The notes under the pieces are model-generated. The model was not told the DNA's origin. It made no database searches and saw nothing but the letters and a program-made list of their open reading frames with translations. DNA of 64,000 bases from Patescibacteria group bacterium (GTDB lineage: Bacteria > Patescibacteria > Paceibacteria > UBA6257 > 2-01-FULL-56-20), in NCBI GenBank assembly GCA_018971305.1, contig JAGXBC010000001.1, forward strand, positions 124,001-188,000, read 5' to 3'. Of the stretch, positions 1 to 8,999 are shown one piece after another. Positions within the stretch are counted from its first letter, which is position 1, and the number at the start of each line of letters is the position of its first letter. The position numbers and the translations under genes were made by a program.

Positions 1-124
1 TTAGGGCGTCTTCCGCGTCCGGAGAAATACCCTCTTTATCCAAAACAAGCCGTTCATAACGGTATTTATTAATAACTTTCTTTAGATGTTCTATCCGCTC
101 CCTGGCGGATTTTTTATCAATCAT
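1..124 (-). CDS. ligA: NAD-dependent DNA ligase LigA, N-terminal fragment (runs off the left edge)
   Basis: Only about 41 codons are visible, read leftwards from an ATG at 124. The peptide contains IEHLKKVINKYRYERLVLD followed by ISPDAEDAL, which matches the Ia domain at the extreme N-terminus of bacterial NAD-dependent ligases (a helix with the Y-x-Y NMN-contact region, then an IS-D-x-x-YD-like element). The enzyme seals DNA nicks using NAD. The catalytic lysine and the zinc-finger/HhH/BRCT parts lie outside the window. It sits directly downstream of the pilin-like gene at 131-607, six bases away, on the same strand. The call rests on this short stretch alone. Confidence 0.7.
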   Translation of the reverse strand, partial: MIDKKSARERIEHLKKVINKYRYERLVLDKEGISPDAEDAL

Positions 125-130
125 GTTCGT

Positions 131-607
131 TTACTGCGGGGGCGCAAAAACCTGGAAGTAGGTACGGAAAGACCTGCTCGCGAAGTTAGCCTCTCCAACC
201 GCCTGGACGGAAGAAGCGTTAGAACAATTCAATTGTTGTTGCTCGGTGCCGTTAGAAGGGTCAAGACCGTAACAGGTCACGACAACACTCGCGCCGTCGG
301 CATATGGTCCAAGATTATATCCGCCGCTTGAATCGCAATTACTGCTCGGACATCCGATCGGGGGGCTTGATGGATGGAAATACTGATACAATCCCCATTC
401 CACGCCGCTGTCTGCTGCCATAATTGATTTAGTGGAATTGGTGAGGTCGGTTGTCTGGCGTATCTGATACGTCATTAAAAGTCCGGCTAAAGCGGATATT
501 CCCAAAAGCGCTCCGCCCAAAGCCATAGAGGCGAGAATCATTATCTGGCCGCGGCGATTATCGGTTAGTGATTTATAGATCAGGAATTTTGAGGAAACAA
601 AAGGCAT
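131..607 (-). CDS. PilX-like type IV pilus minor component
   Basis: 158 aa from the ATG at 607. A basic N-terminus with RRGQ is followed by one hydrophobic helix (about residues 22-47) and then by TTDLTNSTKSIMAADSGVEWGLYQ-type sequence, the layout of PilX/GspK-like minor pilins, which help pilus assembly and lack a strict FTLIE motif. The C-terminal part has several cysteines and Gly/Ser-rich loops. A longer reading from 700 exists, but the 607 ATG is preferred because a TATAAT box lies exactly six bases before it. This gives a leaderless transcript, or else the true start is further inside. It is downstream of the minor pilin cluster, separated by secreted-protein genes. The family assignment is tentative. 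Confidence 0.55.
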   Translation of the reverse strand: MPFVSSKFLIYKSLTDNRRGQIMILASMALGGALLGISALAGLLMTYQIRQTTDLTNSTKSIMAADSGVEWGLYQYFHPSSPPIGCPSSNCDSSGGYNLGPYADGASVVVTCYGLDPSNGTEQQQLNCSNASSVQAVGEANFASRSFRTYFQVFAPPQ

Positions 608-619
608 ATTTAAATTATA
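608..619 (-). promoter_or_regulatory. -10 box abutting the start codon (leaderless arrangement)
   Basis: On the minus strand TATAAT (614-619) is followed by six bases and then the ATG at 607. With usual -10 to +1 spacing, transcription would begin at or next to the A of the ATG. A weak TTGGAG lies 16 bases further upstream as a possible -35. The same TATAAT-N6-ATG geometry recurs at 36200 and 41083. Confidence 0.45.
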
Positions 620-714
620 CCCGTAAAAAATCCATCTCCAAAATCCTAAACATGCAGCCGATCGGTTCCCAGCTCTCTGTGATTCGATAATAAATATCAA
701 AAAGTCGTAACCAA

Positions 715-1269
715 CTATTTCTCTATATAACCCAAAGTGATTACCTTAACGGTAGTTTGGACCGGAACAGATGTCTGGCCAGCAAAGTTTTGGCAAGTCA
801 AAGTGTAGACGGTCGTAGCACCCGGAGAAACCTGGATTTGTCCTGAAGGGTTCTGATTTTGAGCTGCTACGAAAGCGCCGCTGCCATCGGTCTTGGACCC
901 CATGATAACACAGGATGCGGGTACGGCATTCGTACAGTTCCAGGAAAGCGTAGACGATGCCGGAGGCGGGATAAGAAGTTGGGGCGGATTTGCGCTGAAT
1001 GTCGGGCACGCGGCAGGATCAAAGACTTGAAGTGTAAGCGTAAGTGCCTGGGAATTTACACTGTTCCCTGTTGAAGCGTCTATTCCCTGGACCGTTAGCG
1101 GTATAGAATACGTATTCGCCACACTGGGAGTAACATCTATTGAACCGGGTATCGCCGTTGAAGCCGCCGGAACTCTCCGGAAAGAAAAAAGGAATAGGGC
1201 GATGATGGCAACGATGACTATGGATACCGCTTCTTTGCCGCTTAAGATTTTTACAATTTTTTGTTTCAT
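715..1269 (-). CDS. Membrane-anchored secreted protein with Ig-like domain
   Basis: 184 aa from the ATG at 1269. The N-terminus MKQKIVKILSGKEAVSIVI leads into one hydrophobic segment (about residues 15-28) that could be a signal anchor. The remainder is Ser/Thr/Pro-rich and beta-strand-like: it includes a stretch of the type LSWNCTNAVPASCVI with paired cysteines and ends with SPGATTVYTLTCQNFAGQ, a pattern seen in bacterial Ig-like domains of surface proteins. It lies just downstream of the giant repeat protein at 1331-4648 and may be co-transcribed. A longer frame reaching 1353 would overlap that gene. I do not recognise a specific family. An accessory surface role is inferred from context only. 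Confidence 0.5.
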   Translation of the reverse strand: MKQKIVKILSGKEAVSIVIVAIIALFLFSFRRVPAASTAIPGSIDVTPSVANTYSIPLTVQGIDASTGNSVNSQALTLTLQVFDPAACPTFSANPPQLLIPPPASSTLSWNCTNAVPASCVIMGSKTDGSGAFVAAQNQNPSGQIQVSPGATTVYTLTCQNFAGQTSVPVQTTVKVITLGYIEK

Positions 1270-1330
1270 TTGTTTCGTGTTCGTGATTAATATTAAATAT
1301 TTATTATCAGGGAAACTCAGTATTGATTTA

Positions 1331-4300
1331 CTATAATGTCCCACCTCCGCCATTAATATCTGTTACTGTAATGGTGGCCTGCGCGTATTTACTGGGATCC
1401 GCATCACTTGTTACTGTCAAAGTACACGTCCCGATGCCATTCGGTGTATAGATCCAATAATTACCACTGCTGAAATTAAGCGAGCCGGCGCAGGTATCAT
1501 CATAGGAGAAAGAAGTGTTAGTCGTCCCTCCGACCACAATGGTGAAAGTCTTAGTCCCACCAATCTTCACCCCTGCTGTAGTCGGAGAGATTGTAATGGT
1601 TACAGGATTTACGGTAACTGTTGCAGACGCGGTCTTTGTGCTATCAACGATGCTTTTCGCCGTGACGGTGCAGGTGGTTACGACCGTAACGGAAGACGGC
1701 GCCGTGTACGAACCGATATTGGAAACAGTACCGCAACCGGTAGCGGGACTCACCGACCAGGTAACACCGGAATTGTTGACAGTTCCGTTAATGGAAGCGT
1801 TGAATTGTTGGCTGTTGCCGACAGATAGAGTAGCACTCGTTGGAGATATGGTAACGACCATAGAATTTACGGTAACTGTTGCCGACGCCGACTTTGTGCT
1901 ATCGGCATTACTTGTAGCTGTTACGGTGCAAGTCGCCGCGGAACTAGGAGCGGTGTAAAGACCACCGGAAGATACAGAACCGCAACCGGTAGCAGGACTC
2001 ACGGACCAGGTAACACCGGAGTTATTTACAGTCCCATTAATGGAAGCGTTGAATTGTTTTTGATTACTACCATTAGACGGGAGAGTAGCGCTCGATGGAG
2101 AAATCGTAACTGCTATAGAGGCCTGAGTGGCTTGAAGAGTAATGTTCGCTATAGAGGATTTCGTGGGGTCGGCATTGCTTGTCGCCGTCACGGTGCAACC
2201 CGTTGCCACGGAACTGGGAGCGGTGTATGTCACGTAATCTGTTGAAGTTGCGGTAGTTAGCGGGGAAACCGAACCGCAACCGCTTACTGGGCTTAGGGAC
2301 CAGGTAACGGAGGTGTCATCATCTCCCCCAACCGTAGCCGAGAATGACTGGTTACCATTTGTTGGCACTGTGGCGGATGTAGGTGCGATGGAAACAATTA
2401 CTGGGTTTATTGTGAAAGTGGCGGAGGAGGATACCGTTGGGTCGGCATTACTTGTTGCAGTCACCGTGCAAGTAGTTGCAACTGCAACTGAAGACGGCGC
2501 AGTGTATATAACAGAATTAGGGTTGCCGGAAGTAGCGAGCGGGGAAACCGAACCGCAACCGCTCGCGGGACTGACGGACCAGGTAACGGCGGTATTTATA
2601 GTTCCATCAACCGCCGCAGAGAATGATTGAGTATCTTTGATTTGTAATGGTGCAAGGGTTAGCGCTGCGGTTGTCGGTGAAACTGAGATAATTATGTTAT
2701 TCATAGTAACGGTTGCCGAGGCCGTTTTAGTCGGGTCTGCATTACTGGCGACAGTAACGGTGCAAGTTTCTTTAATACTAGGCGCAGTGTATAAGCCACC
2801 AGCAGTGATAGAACCGCAACCGCTTGCTGGGCTTACGGACCAGGTAACAGCGGTATTCGTGGTTCCACTGCCGATTACCGCTTGAAATTGATGGGTCTCG
2901 CCGAATCGTAGAACCACAGCTGTCGGCGAAGAGATTGAAATAGTCACGGGAAGTGTTGAGCCGGTAACTTGGCCGCTGGCGTCTACCGGGCAATTGATAG
3001 ACGCGCTCGCATCGGAAGATATTGATCCTAATGTACAGATAGCTCCAAGCTCACCTCCACCAGTATTTTTCACATAGAAAGGTATGGATACTTTTTGACC
3101 AGTTGTAGATTTGAGAGTAATTGACGGCTGATAATTAACAGAATCAAATGATGCCCAAAGAACAGGGGCAGTAATCCAGTTAATAGTAAAAGTAATATTG
3201 CCTCCGCCGTTCAACGGACAGGTGGCCTGAGGCCCGCTACTGCCGCAGCTTGAAGTAATGCTCCCCAATACATAACCCGTCGGAGCCACTGGCGCACCTA
3301 CCGTATAATTGGCGCCAGTAGGTAGGTTATCGTAAGTAGCAGAGGTACCCGAACAAGATGATATAGAACAAGGATCAATTGATGGATAATAAGGAAATTG
3401 CCAAGAAGCGGAAAGCGGAGTACCGGTAGTTGGATCGTTTGAACTCACTGCCTGAGAGTTAACGGTTATCGATCCACCGGGGCTGAAAAATTTATAAACA
3501 ACAGAATTGGTCGTATAATTTCCACCGCTGCATCCTGAATAGCTTGTTGAAACGGAAACATTTCCCGGAGACGAAAGGCTGATTATTGCATGAGACGGCT
3601 CGCTACCTGCGGCCTGAGTATTGTATTCAAACACGCGGAATGTTCCATCGCTGTTCCAGGGGACAGGTGCTCCGGAAACATTAGTATGTATATAACAACC
3701 TCCGCCGGACTGATCGCCTCCGCCAACTCCAATAATATGAGGTGTATTTTCCACGAGCCAATGCCCGGCAGGAAGACTTACTGTTGGAGCGGCATACACC
3801 GATGTCCTGACGGCCGCAAAATCCGTGCCTCCATTAATCAAAAAAAACTTATAAACGATGGAATTGCTGGTATAGTTACCGCCGCTGCAGCCCGGATAGC
3901 TTGTTGAAACAGATACGTTACCGGGGGATGAAAGATTAAACATCGCCTGGGAAGGCTCCAGTATCGCTGCTCCTGCGGAGTATTCAAAAACGCGGAAAGT
4001 TCCGTCATCATTGGAGGAAACTAGTGGCCCGGAGACAGTTGTGTGTATTGAACAACCTCCGCCGGACTGATCGCCTCCGCCGCTTCCTACGATATGAGGC
4101 GTATTTTCCACAAGCCAATTCCCTGCGGGCAGACTTACAGTCATAACAGAATTACTCGTGGTCCTCGCAACAGCAAATTCTGCACTACCAGTGATCAGGA
4201 AGAACTTATAGACAACCGAGTTCGTGGTATAATTTCCTCCATCGCAGCCGGTATAACTTGTTGAAATATAAATCTTCCCGGGAGCAGAAAGGCTTATTCT

Positions 4301-4648
4301 GGTGTGAGCAGGTTCAATACCTGCGGCCTGAGTATTGTATTCAAACACGCGGAAAGTGCCGTTATCATTCCAGGAAACTAGTGCTCCCGAAACACTCGTA
4401 TATATGGAACATCCTCCGCCGAACCGATTGCCTCCTCCGGCTCCAACAATATGAGGAGTATTTTCCACAAGCCAGTCTCCGGCAGGCAAGCTTACCGTTT
4501 GCAAACCGACTGTCGGAGAGGTCACCACAAGAAAAGCCGACGAACCTGAAGATGCATACGCCTTGTTAACTGACGCCGGAGATAGAAATGATAAACATAT
4601 CGAAAGAGATAAAACAAAAATAGCTGGACCAAGATAGAATTTTTTCAT
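1331..4648 (-). CDS. Large secreted repeat protein: three ~115-aa repeats plus Big-2-like Ig repeats
   Basis: 1105 aa from the ATG at 4648; the frame is open to 4678 but only with a TTG. A clear signal peptide (MKKFYLGPAIFVLSL...) ends in AYA-S. The mature protein starts with three near-identical repeats of about 115 aa, each containing VSLPAG-x-WLVENTPHI(V/I)G, GGGC, DGTFRVFEY and GGNYT(T/S)NS(V/I)VYKFF. Next come a cysteine-rich linker and about six Ig-like repeats with the signature (V/T)TWSVSPA(S/T)GCGS...YTAPS...CTVTA(T/K)S. The latter resemble Big_2/cadherin-like modules of bacterial adhesins. It has no obvious C-terminal anchor; the gene ends just before the small anchored protein at 715-1269. 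A surface adhesin or sheath role is inferred. Confidence 0.65.
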   Translation of the reverse strand: MKKFYLGPAIFVLSLSICLSFLSPASVNKAYASSGSSAFLVVTSPTVGLQTVSLPAGDWLVENTPHIVGAGGGNRFGGGCSIYTSVSGALVSWNDNGTFRVFEYNTQAAGIEPAHTRISLSAPGKIYISTSYTGCDGGNYTTNSVVYKFFLITGSAEFAVARTTSNSVMTVSLPAGNWLVENTPHIVGSGGGDQSGGGCSIHTTVSGPLVSSNDDGTFRVFEYSAGAAILEPSQAMFNLSSPGNVSVSTSYPGCSGGNYTSNSIVYKFFLINGGTDFAAVRTSVYAAPTVSLPAGHWLVENTPHIIGVGGGDQSGGGCYIHTNVSGAPVPWNSDGTFRVFEYNTQAAGSEPSHAIISLSSPGNVSVSTSYSGCSGGNYTTNSVVYKFFSPGGSITVNSQAVSSNDPTTGTPLSASWQFPYYPSIDPCSISSCSGTSATYDNLPTGANYTVGAPVAPTGYVLGSITSSCGSSGPQATCPLNGGGNITFTINWITAPVLWASFDSVNYQPSITLKSTTGQKVSIPFYVKNTGGGELGAICTLGSISSDASASINCPVDASGQVTGSTLPVTISISSPTAVVLRFGETHQFQAVIGSGTTNTAVTWSVSPASGCGSITAGGLYTAPSIKETCTVTVASNADPTKTASATVTMNNIIISVSPTTAALTLAPLQIKDTQSFSAAVDGTINTAVTWSVSPASGCGSVSPLATSGNPNSVIYTAPSSVAVATTCTVTATSNADPTVSSSATFTINPVIVSIAPTSATVPTNGNQSFSATVGGDDDTSVTWSLSPVSGCGSVSPLTTATSTDYVTYTAPSSVATGCTVTATSNADPTKSSIANITLQATQASIAVTISPSSATLPSNGSNQKQFNASINGTVNNSGVTWSVSPATGCGSVSSGGLYTAPSSAATCTVTATSNADSTKSASATVTVNSMVVTISPTSATLSVGNSQQFNASINGTVNNSGVTWSVSPATGCGTVSNIGSYTAPSSVTVVTTCTVTAKSIVDSTKTASATVTVNPVTITISPTTAGVKIGGTKTFTIVVGGTTNTSFSYDDTCAGSLNFSSGNYWIYTPNGIGTCTLTVTSDADPSKYAQATITVTDINGGGGTL

Positions 4649-4679
4649 ATAAAATTTACTCGCTGTTTTTTGTTTCAAT

Positions 4680-5234
4680 TTATTTCCCCGGCGTATAGCT
4701 TATAGTAACTTCTCGCACCTTACCGTTATCGACGATAGCCATACTCATAGATGTGCCGCCCTTCTCCGCGCCTAAGCCTCGAGAATTAGTATACTTTGTT
4801 ATCTCGCGAGTGATAGTCCAGCCGTTTTGCGAAAAATATTTCTTATATTGAGAAAACAAATCCAACATAGATTCCGCCGATATAAAATCGGTTGTGTCTT
4901 GCGTTGAACCGTCATACGGATAATTTATCTGGTAGCTCTGGCTTGTTGTTGCGTTCGCGGAACCCAAAATCAACTCACTCGGGAAACCGGGAGTTAGCTT
5001 ACCCTGGGAAGCGTACGCGGCAATTGGTTTTACGTTCTCAGCTACCGAAGGCGATGGCGAGGACGTATTTTGTACCGCCTTTTTTTGCGCCGGTTTGCGG
5101 AACACCACTAAAGCCGTAGCGGCAACGACCACTATTATTATCGCTGTTACAGGTATTAGACTGTGTTTTGTATTTATCTCCATCGTTGGCCTATGATGAT
5201 GTCTTTTTCTAGCTATCTTTCTGTGTCGCCGCAT
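4680..5234 (-). CDS. Single-pass membrane protein of unknown function
   Basis: 184 aa from the ATG at 5234, chosen because AGGAATC lies just upstream and a good -10 box lies about 20 bases before it; a longer frame reaches 5306. The N-terminus is very basic (MRRHRKIARKRHHHRP), followed by one hydrophobic helix (about 26-44), a Ser/Pro linker and a C-terminal domain with a helix (SMLDLFSQYKKYFSQNGW) and strands ending in VREVTISYTPGK. The topology is inside-in N-terminus with an external domain. I do not recognise the family. It is upstream of and in line with the large repeat protein (gap of 31 bases), so the two may be expressed together. Confidence 0.55.
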   Translation of the reverse strand: MRRHRKIARKRHHHRPTMEINTKHSLIPVTAIIIVVVAATALVVFRKPAQKKAVQNTSSPSPSVAENVKPIAAYASQGKLTPGFPSELILGSANATTSQSYQINYPYDGSTQDTTDFISAESMLDLFSQYKKYFSQNGWTITREITKYTNSRGLGAEKGGTSMSMAIVDNGKVREVTISYTPGK

Positions 5235-5242
5235 GATTCCTG

Positions 5243-5268
5243 CTAATAATTTTATTATACCACATGGA
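5243..5268 (-). promoter_or_regulatory. Extended -10 promoter for the 4680-5234 gene
   Basis: On the minus strand TGTGGTATAAT lies about 21 bases before the ATG at 5234, an extended -10 element (TGnTATAAT). No good -35 is visible at 16-18 bases. AGGA near the ATG acts as the ribosome-binding site. Position is approximate. Confidence 0.45.
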
Positions 5269-5302
5269 ATATGAACATATCGTTGAAAATTGCCTATCGT
5301 AT

Positions 5303-5340
5303 GCATAAAACAAAACCCCCTCCGGCCGAAGTCGGAGGGG
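5303..5340 (-). terminator. Rho-independent terminator
   Basis: On the minus strand a strong GC stem (CCCCTCCGACTTCGGCCGGAG type, TTCG-like loop) is followed by GTTTTGTTTT. It lies 18 bases after the stop of the lipoprotein gene 5358-6950 and separates it from the next minus-strand unit. Confidence 0.85.
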
Positions 5341-5357
5341 TTGAGAGATAAGGTAAT

Positions 5358-6950
5358 TTACGGTAACAGCCACCTGCCTATCACGGCCGTTCCGCAATTT
5401 GCAGAACCGCAGGCGTTATTGCCGTCTGTGCCGGTTCCAACAAGAGCAATGCCTCCTGCGTCAGATTTGCTGCCGCTATTCCAGGAAGAAACAATGCCTA
5501 GGGGCAGCGAATCGAATCGCTGTTTCCATAGCACGGCTCCTCCAGAAGCTCCATTACCGTCCGAAGCCCAGGAAATCGCGCCACCGTTGCTGACCTGGTT
5601 ATTTATAAGCCCGGAGAGAGAACCAACAACAACTATATCGGTTCCATTGTTAATGAAAGAGCCGTTGTTCAAGTTAGTGAAGGAAGTAGCGGCATTATCT
5701 CCATCCCAAGTGCGGGACGTTGTAACATTTTGTATATCAGAGGCTAAACCCATGATTCCGAAATAGGTTTTGCTGCCGCTGAAAAATGTTTCTGAGACAA
5801 TGACATTACCGTTCACCAACTCTTCAACCGGTCTTGCGTTAAACCAACCTGAAAAAACTGTGGCGCCATTAATTGACAACTGCCCATTAGGTGTCCATTT
5901 CTCCATATAGAAACCGGATACGTACCAGCTTCCGTCGCCGCCAAGGGTAAACCAGTTGCCTGTCACCCACATATGGTCGGCCAGGACTAGGAGCCCGGTG
6001 ATTTCCGTTCTGTCGGCAAATCTCTCCGCAGGGATATTACCTACGGCAAACATGTTCAGAACGTTTCCCGCTAAATCCGCGGTAACAACCCAGTCGCCCG
6101 AGCAAGCATTAAACGCCAGCCCGCACAACTGATAGTCTGACCTAACGGCAAGATAAAGTTTGCCGCCCATAACTGAAATGGCTACGGCCTCTGTTCGCAA
6201 GCCGCTCCCATCCCCGACAACGTTGCCGTTCCGGTCAAACTGAAAAGTTTTTTCCAGAACGACATGCGTTGGATCCGACGGCAACAATCCCAAAATCATC
6301 GCCGAACGTCCGGAGGGGTCAGAACTAGTGCCAGCGTAACCAACGGCAAAAACATTGCCGCTGACTGTGTCGTAGAACGAGGCGCTTAAACTTGACGGCC
6401 AGGTATTAACCCATTCGCCAAGTTTATTTCCGTCCGCGCCGTAAGTAATGAATGCTGCCTGCGGGTCCGCGGCTCCTTGTAGCACAGCATCAGCTCCGGC
6501 AACAAGAATTCCTGTTGCAGTAGTTGACGCTGTTTCCCCCGAAGCCGTTCCATTTTGCGGCGCCCAGAACTTGAGTGCTGTAAAACTTCCCGGACCGGCA
6601 ACGATAGTCACCGTAGCAATCGCGCAGTTTGTCGCATCCGTGCGAGAACAATTTTTTACCTTAACCGTTGCCGGATTCGGCGGTAGTTGCGGTGGTGTAT
6701 AGAGGCCAGAGATATCTATGGTCCCCACGGTAGAGTTACCGCTCTGAACATCATTAACATACCAGTTCGCGTCCACGTTGGACGTAAACTGTTGAGTTTT
6801 CCCGATCGGCACAGTTGCCGAAGTCGGTGAGACGGTAGCTTTCACTGGTGGTGGAGGCGGAGGTGGAGTTGCGCTTCCATTATTACCCTTACCACAAGCC
6901 CCTAAAAAACTAATCCAAAAGATCAGAGTAACCAAATATACTTTTCGCAT
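5358..6950 (-). CDS. Putative lipoprotein with N-terminal Ig-like domain and beta-propeller-like body
   Basis: 530 aa. The signal peptide MRKVYLVTLIFWISFLGAC has a lipobox-like FLGAC, so Cys19 would be lipid-modified. A proline run (PPPPPPP) leads to a Big_2-like domain (about 38-115: VSPTSATVPIGKTQQF ... GLYTPP ... CAIATVTI), the same Ig-like style as the repeats of the 1331-4648 protein. The remaining 400 residues are rich in Gly/Asn/Asp turns with repeated short strands, suggestive of a beta-propeller, but no repeat signature is decisive. AGGGGGAC seven bases before the ATG is a good ribosome-binding site, unlike most genes here. It ends at a strong terminator. Function is unknown; an extracellular location is likely. 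Confidence 0.6.
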   Translation of the reverse strand: MRKVYLVTLIFWISFLGACGKGNNGSATPPPPPPPVKATVSPTSATVPIGKTQQFTSNVDANWYVNDVQSGNSTVGTIDISGLYTPPQLPPNPATVKVKNCSRTDATNCAIATVTIVAGPGSFTALKFWAPQNGTASGETASTTATGILVAGADAVLQGAADPQAAFITYGADGNKLGEWVNTWPSSLSASFYDTVSGNVFAVGYAGTSSDPSGRSAMILGLLPSDPTHVVLEKTFQFDRNGNVVGDGSGLRTEAVAISVMGGKLYLAVRSDYQLCGLAFNACSGDWVVTADLAGNVLNMFAVGNIPAERFADRTEITGLLVLADHMWVTGNWFTLGGDGSWYVSGFYMEKWTPNGQLSINGATVFSGWFNARPVEELVNGNVIVSETFFSGSKTYFGIMGLASDIQNVTTSRTWDGDNAATSFTNLNNGSFINNGTDIVVVGSLSGLINNQVSNGGAISWASDGNGASGGAVLWKQRFDSLPLGIVSSWNSGSKSDAGGIALVGTGTDGNNACGSANCGTAVIGRWLLP

Positions 6951-7082
6951 TGTCTGTCCCCCTTAGACCCTAAAATATTCAAGAGTCAATTATTGCCTTT
7001 TTATACAATACCAAAAAATTTCCGATTTGTCAAATGACCTCGGGTTTATAGTAATAAAACCGTAGCTCACACCTCCATAATT

Positions 7083-7730
7083 CTATCCGTCAGGCTGCCT
7101 AGAACTAATTGTCGTCTGCAGGTGAATAATGCTTTGTTGCAGGGCCGGGTCGGTTGTGTTCGGATGAATACCCAAAAAAATAGTTATACGCGGCTGGTAT
7201 TTATCAAAAGACTGATTGCCCATTAACTGAAAATAAAGATAATCAACAATTACATTAGAGCTCGTAAGGGCGTCTGATGAAACGCTACACGAAGGCAGCA
7301 CCCCGGAAACAACATTACTGTTCTTCCTAAGAACTCCGTCCGGCGTTCGGCAATAAGCAACCTCTCGGCCAATGGCATCCACAAAAGCAAGGGTATTATA
7401 ACTTCCCCAGGCGGCACTTTGAGGATTGCAATCTTCGTATGTCGCCAGGGCATTTGGGTCTTCTGTTCCGTGGCAAAACCACCTGCCGGTCCTGATGTCT
7501 CGAGCTATCGTCTCTATAGCCAAGCTGGCATTGCTGTTCGCGGCCAGAAGCTGCTGGACTTCACGCTGGATGCGAATCGCCCGAGCAAAACCCCCAGCGG
7601 CGATACCAACCAATATCACAAAGACAGATACCGCTACGATAAGTTCGATTAAGGTAAAACCGCATTTACGGCTTGAAATTTTAAATTGTCTGACCGTCAG
7701 CAAGACAGGAAAGTTTGAATTTTTTTTCAT
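7083..7730 (-). CDS. Type IV minor pilin, PilW/PulJ-like
   Basis: 215 aa from the ATG at 7730, which lies one base after the stop of the gene upstream (7732); a longer frame to 7760 would overlap it. After a basic leader (MKKNSNF...SSRKCG) comes the class III prepilin motif G-FTLIELIVAVSVFVILV, cleaved after Gly and N-methylated on Phe by PilD. Glu5 of the mature protein is present. The C-terminal domain contains RDIRTGRWFC and TLAFVD-type strands common in PilW/PulJ-like minor pilins. Together with the genes at 7732 and 8301 it forms the minor-pilin trio that primes pilus assembly. Confidence 0.75.
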   Translation of the reverse strand: MKKNSNFPVLLTVRQFKISSRKCGFTLIELIVAVSVFVILVGIAAGGFARAIRIQREVQQLLAANSNASLAIETIARDIRTGRWFCHGTEDPNALATYEDCNPQSAAWGSYNTLAFVDAIGREVAYCRTPDGVLRKNSNVVSGVLPSCSVSSDALTSSNVIVDYLYFQLMGNQSFDKYQPRITIFLGIHPNTTDPALQQSIIHLQTTISSRQPDG

Positions 7731-7731
7731 A

Positions 7732-8295
7732 TTATTGTCGCCAGTTCCAAAAAACATCATCTATTTCTACGCTCTCCGTTCTGCCACCCTGGGCAAGCCA
7801 GGTAACTTTTGATGCCACGGTTGTGGAAGCAGACCCCGAAGTGCCTATCGTGATAACTCTCTTAAAAAAAGTCGGTACGCCGGTCGCCCCCGGGCTTTTC
7901 GGATCATTATAAGTGTTATTGGATGAATCAAAAAGCAAATAACTGCTGGCCGACCCCACAGGACGCAGTGCCGCCCCCGGGCATGGAACCGTGGCAGTGT
8001 CATAATAAGAAACTTCAAAGTCTCCACCAGCCGGAAAACCGCAATTCCAGGAATACCCTTGGATATGATTTGCATCAATTAAATTTTTCACAACCTCTAT
8101 CCCCTCCATGGCAAGATAATTAGCAGTATAGGTATTAGCTATTCTTCGATTGAGCCCCAAAGAAGAAGAAAGCAATGCGACTATGCCCAAAAAACCTACC
8201 ATAAGAATGCTAAGGGCCACCATCGCCTCCACAAGAAAAAAACCGCGCCGGGCATTAAAGCAGAACCGCAAAAACTCTGGAATTTTTTTTAACAT
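7732..8295 (-). CDS. pilV: Type IV minor pilin, PilV-like
   Basis: 187 aa. The prepilin motif is RRGFFLVEAMVALSILMVGFLG, a variant with FFLVE instead of FTLIE, as often seen in PilV-like proteins; Glu5 is kept. The segment NRRIANTYTANYLAMEGIEVVKNLID matches the conserved helix of PilV-type proteins (A-x-YLA-x-EGIE). It follows the FimT-like gene by five bases and precedes the PilW-like gene by one base, so the three are one transcription unit. It is probably a minor pilin at the pilus tip. Confidence 0.75.
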   Translation of the reverse strand: MLKKIPEFLRFCFNARRGFFLVEAMVALSILMVGFLGIVALLSSSLGLNRRIANTYTANYLAMEGIEVVKNLIDANHIQGYSWNCGFPAGGDFEVSYYDTATVPCPGAALRPVGSASSYLLFDSSNNTYNDPKSPGATGVPTFFKRVITIGTSGSASTTVASKVTWLAQGGRTESVEIDDVFWNWRQ

Positions 8296-8300
8296 CTTAA

Positions 8301-8951
8301 TTAAAAATTAATTTGGCCCAACGGGGCAGAAACATTGATTGTTTGTTTGGAAGAACCATCGGCGGTTTGCAGGTAAATAGTCCCTACGCCGCTTTTATAG
8401 ACCGTAAAAAGCGAGTTCGAATTATTATTCACGGCTATAAAAGTGTCCGGAACGGGCGCCAGAAAGAATACCATATCTAAAACGCTAAATGGTGCCGGCG
8501 GTTTCGGGCTGGAAGATTCGTAAAGAAATTTTAATTGGCTGGGAAGGGCGGTAGTGGAAACATCTGTATAGCGGGGAAGCGTTTTGCCTCCGATAGAATA
8601 TTGATCTCCGGTTCCCATTATATAACCATCTTTTATCTGGTTGCAGCCATAGGCATAACTAAAAATATGGGCAACGCCTGAAACATAATCCATGCGCACG
8701 CCGTAACCACAAGGCACGTTCAGGTCGTTTCTTCTTGTTGTAATCGCGAGAGATTTAGCCTTAAAAATAAAGCCGACAAGCCCAGCCTCTTCATTAGACA
8801 ATATTAACTGATTGCGGCTTGAACTGCTGTAAGAAATAACCATAGAGGACATCATGGCTATTATACCTACGACTACAAGAAGTTCGATTAGCGTAAAACC
8901 GGAGCCTCTGCTGTTTATGATTTTAGATTCGTGGCTTGGAGTTGCATTCAT
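8301..8951 (-). CDS. Type IV minor pilin, FimT/GspH-like
   Basis: 216 aa from the ATG at 8951; the frame extends to 8957 only with a TTG. The leader ends in GSG, then FTLIELLVVVGIIAMMSSMVI, a canonical prepilin N-terminus. Residues after the helix (NEEAGLVGFIFKAKSLAITTRRN, CGYGVRMDY) follow the FimT/GspH pattern, where the pseudopilin-like fold carries basic residues that in other species bind DNA during uptake. It is first of the minor-pilin trio 8951 to 7083 and lies about 50 bases downstream of pilD. A TAAAAT box ten bases before the ATG could drive it. Confidence 0.75.
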   Translation of the reverse strand: MNATPSHESKIINSRGSGFTLIELLVVVGIIAMMSSMVISYSSSSRNQLILSNEEAGLVGFIFKAKSLAITTRRNDLNVPCGYGVRMDYVSGVAHIFSYAYGCNQIKDGYIMGTGDQYSIGGKTLPRYTDVSTTALPSQLKFLYESSSPKPPAPFSVLDMVFFLAPVPDTFIAVNNNSNSLFTVYKSGVGTIYLQTADGSSKQTINVSAPLGQINF

Positions 8952-8999
8952 CGGCAACTTTATTTTACCACAAAAAACGATTGGCCCTCGGGGACTTCT

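Noticed and set aside
1515..2885. Series of plus-strand open frames rich in V/T
   Set aside because: They are the mirror image of the Ig-like repeats of the minus-strand surface gene.
1331..4648. Regularly spaced repeats that might be taken for a CRISPR or VNTR array
   Set aside because: The repeats are 250-350 bp, diverged and in frame; they encode protein modules. No short direct repeats with unique spacers were seen anywhere in the window.
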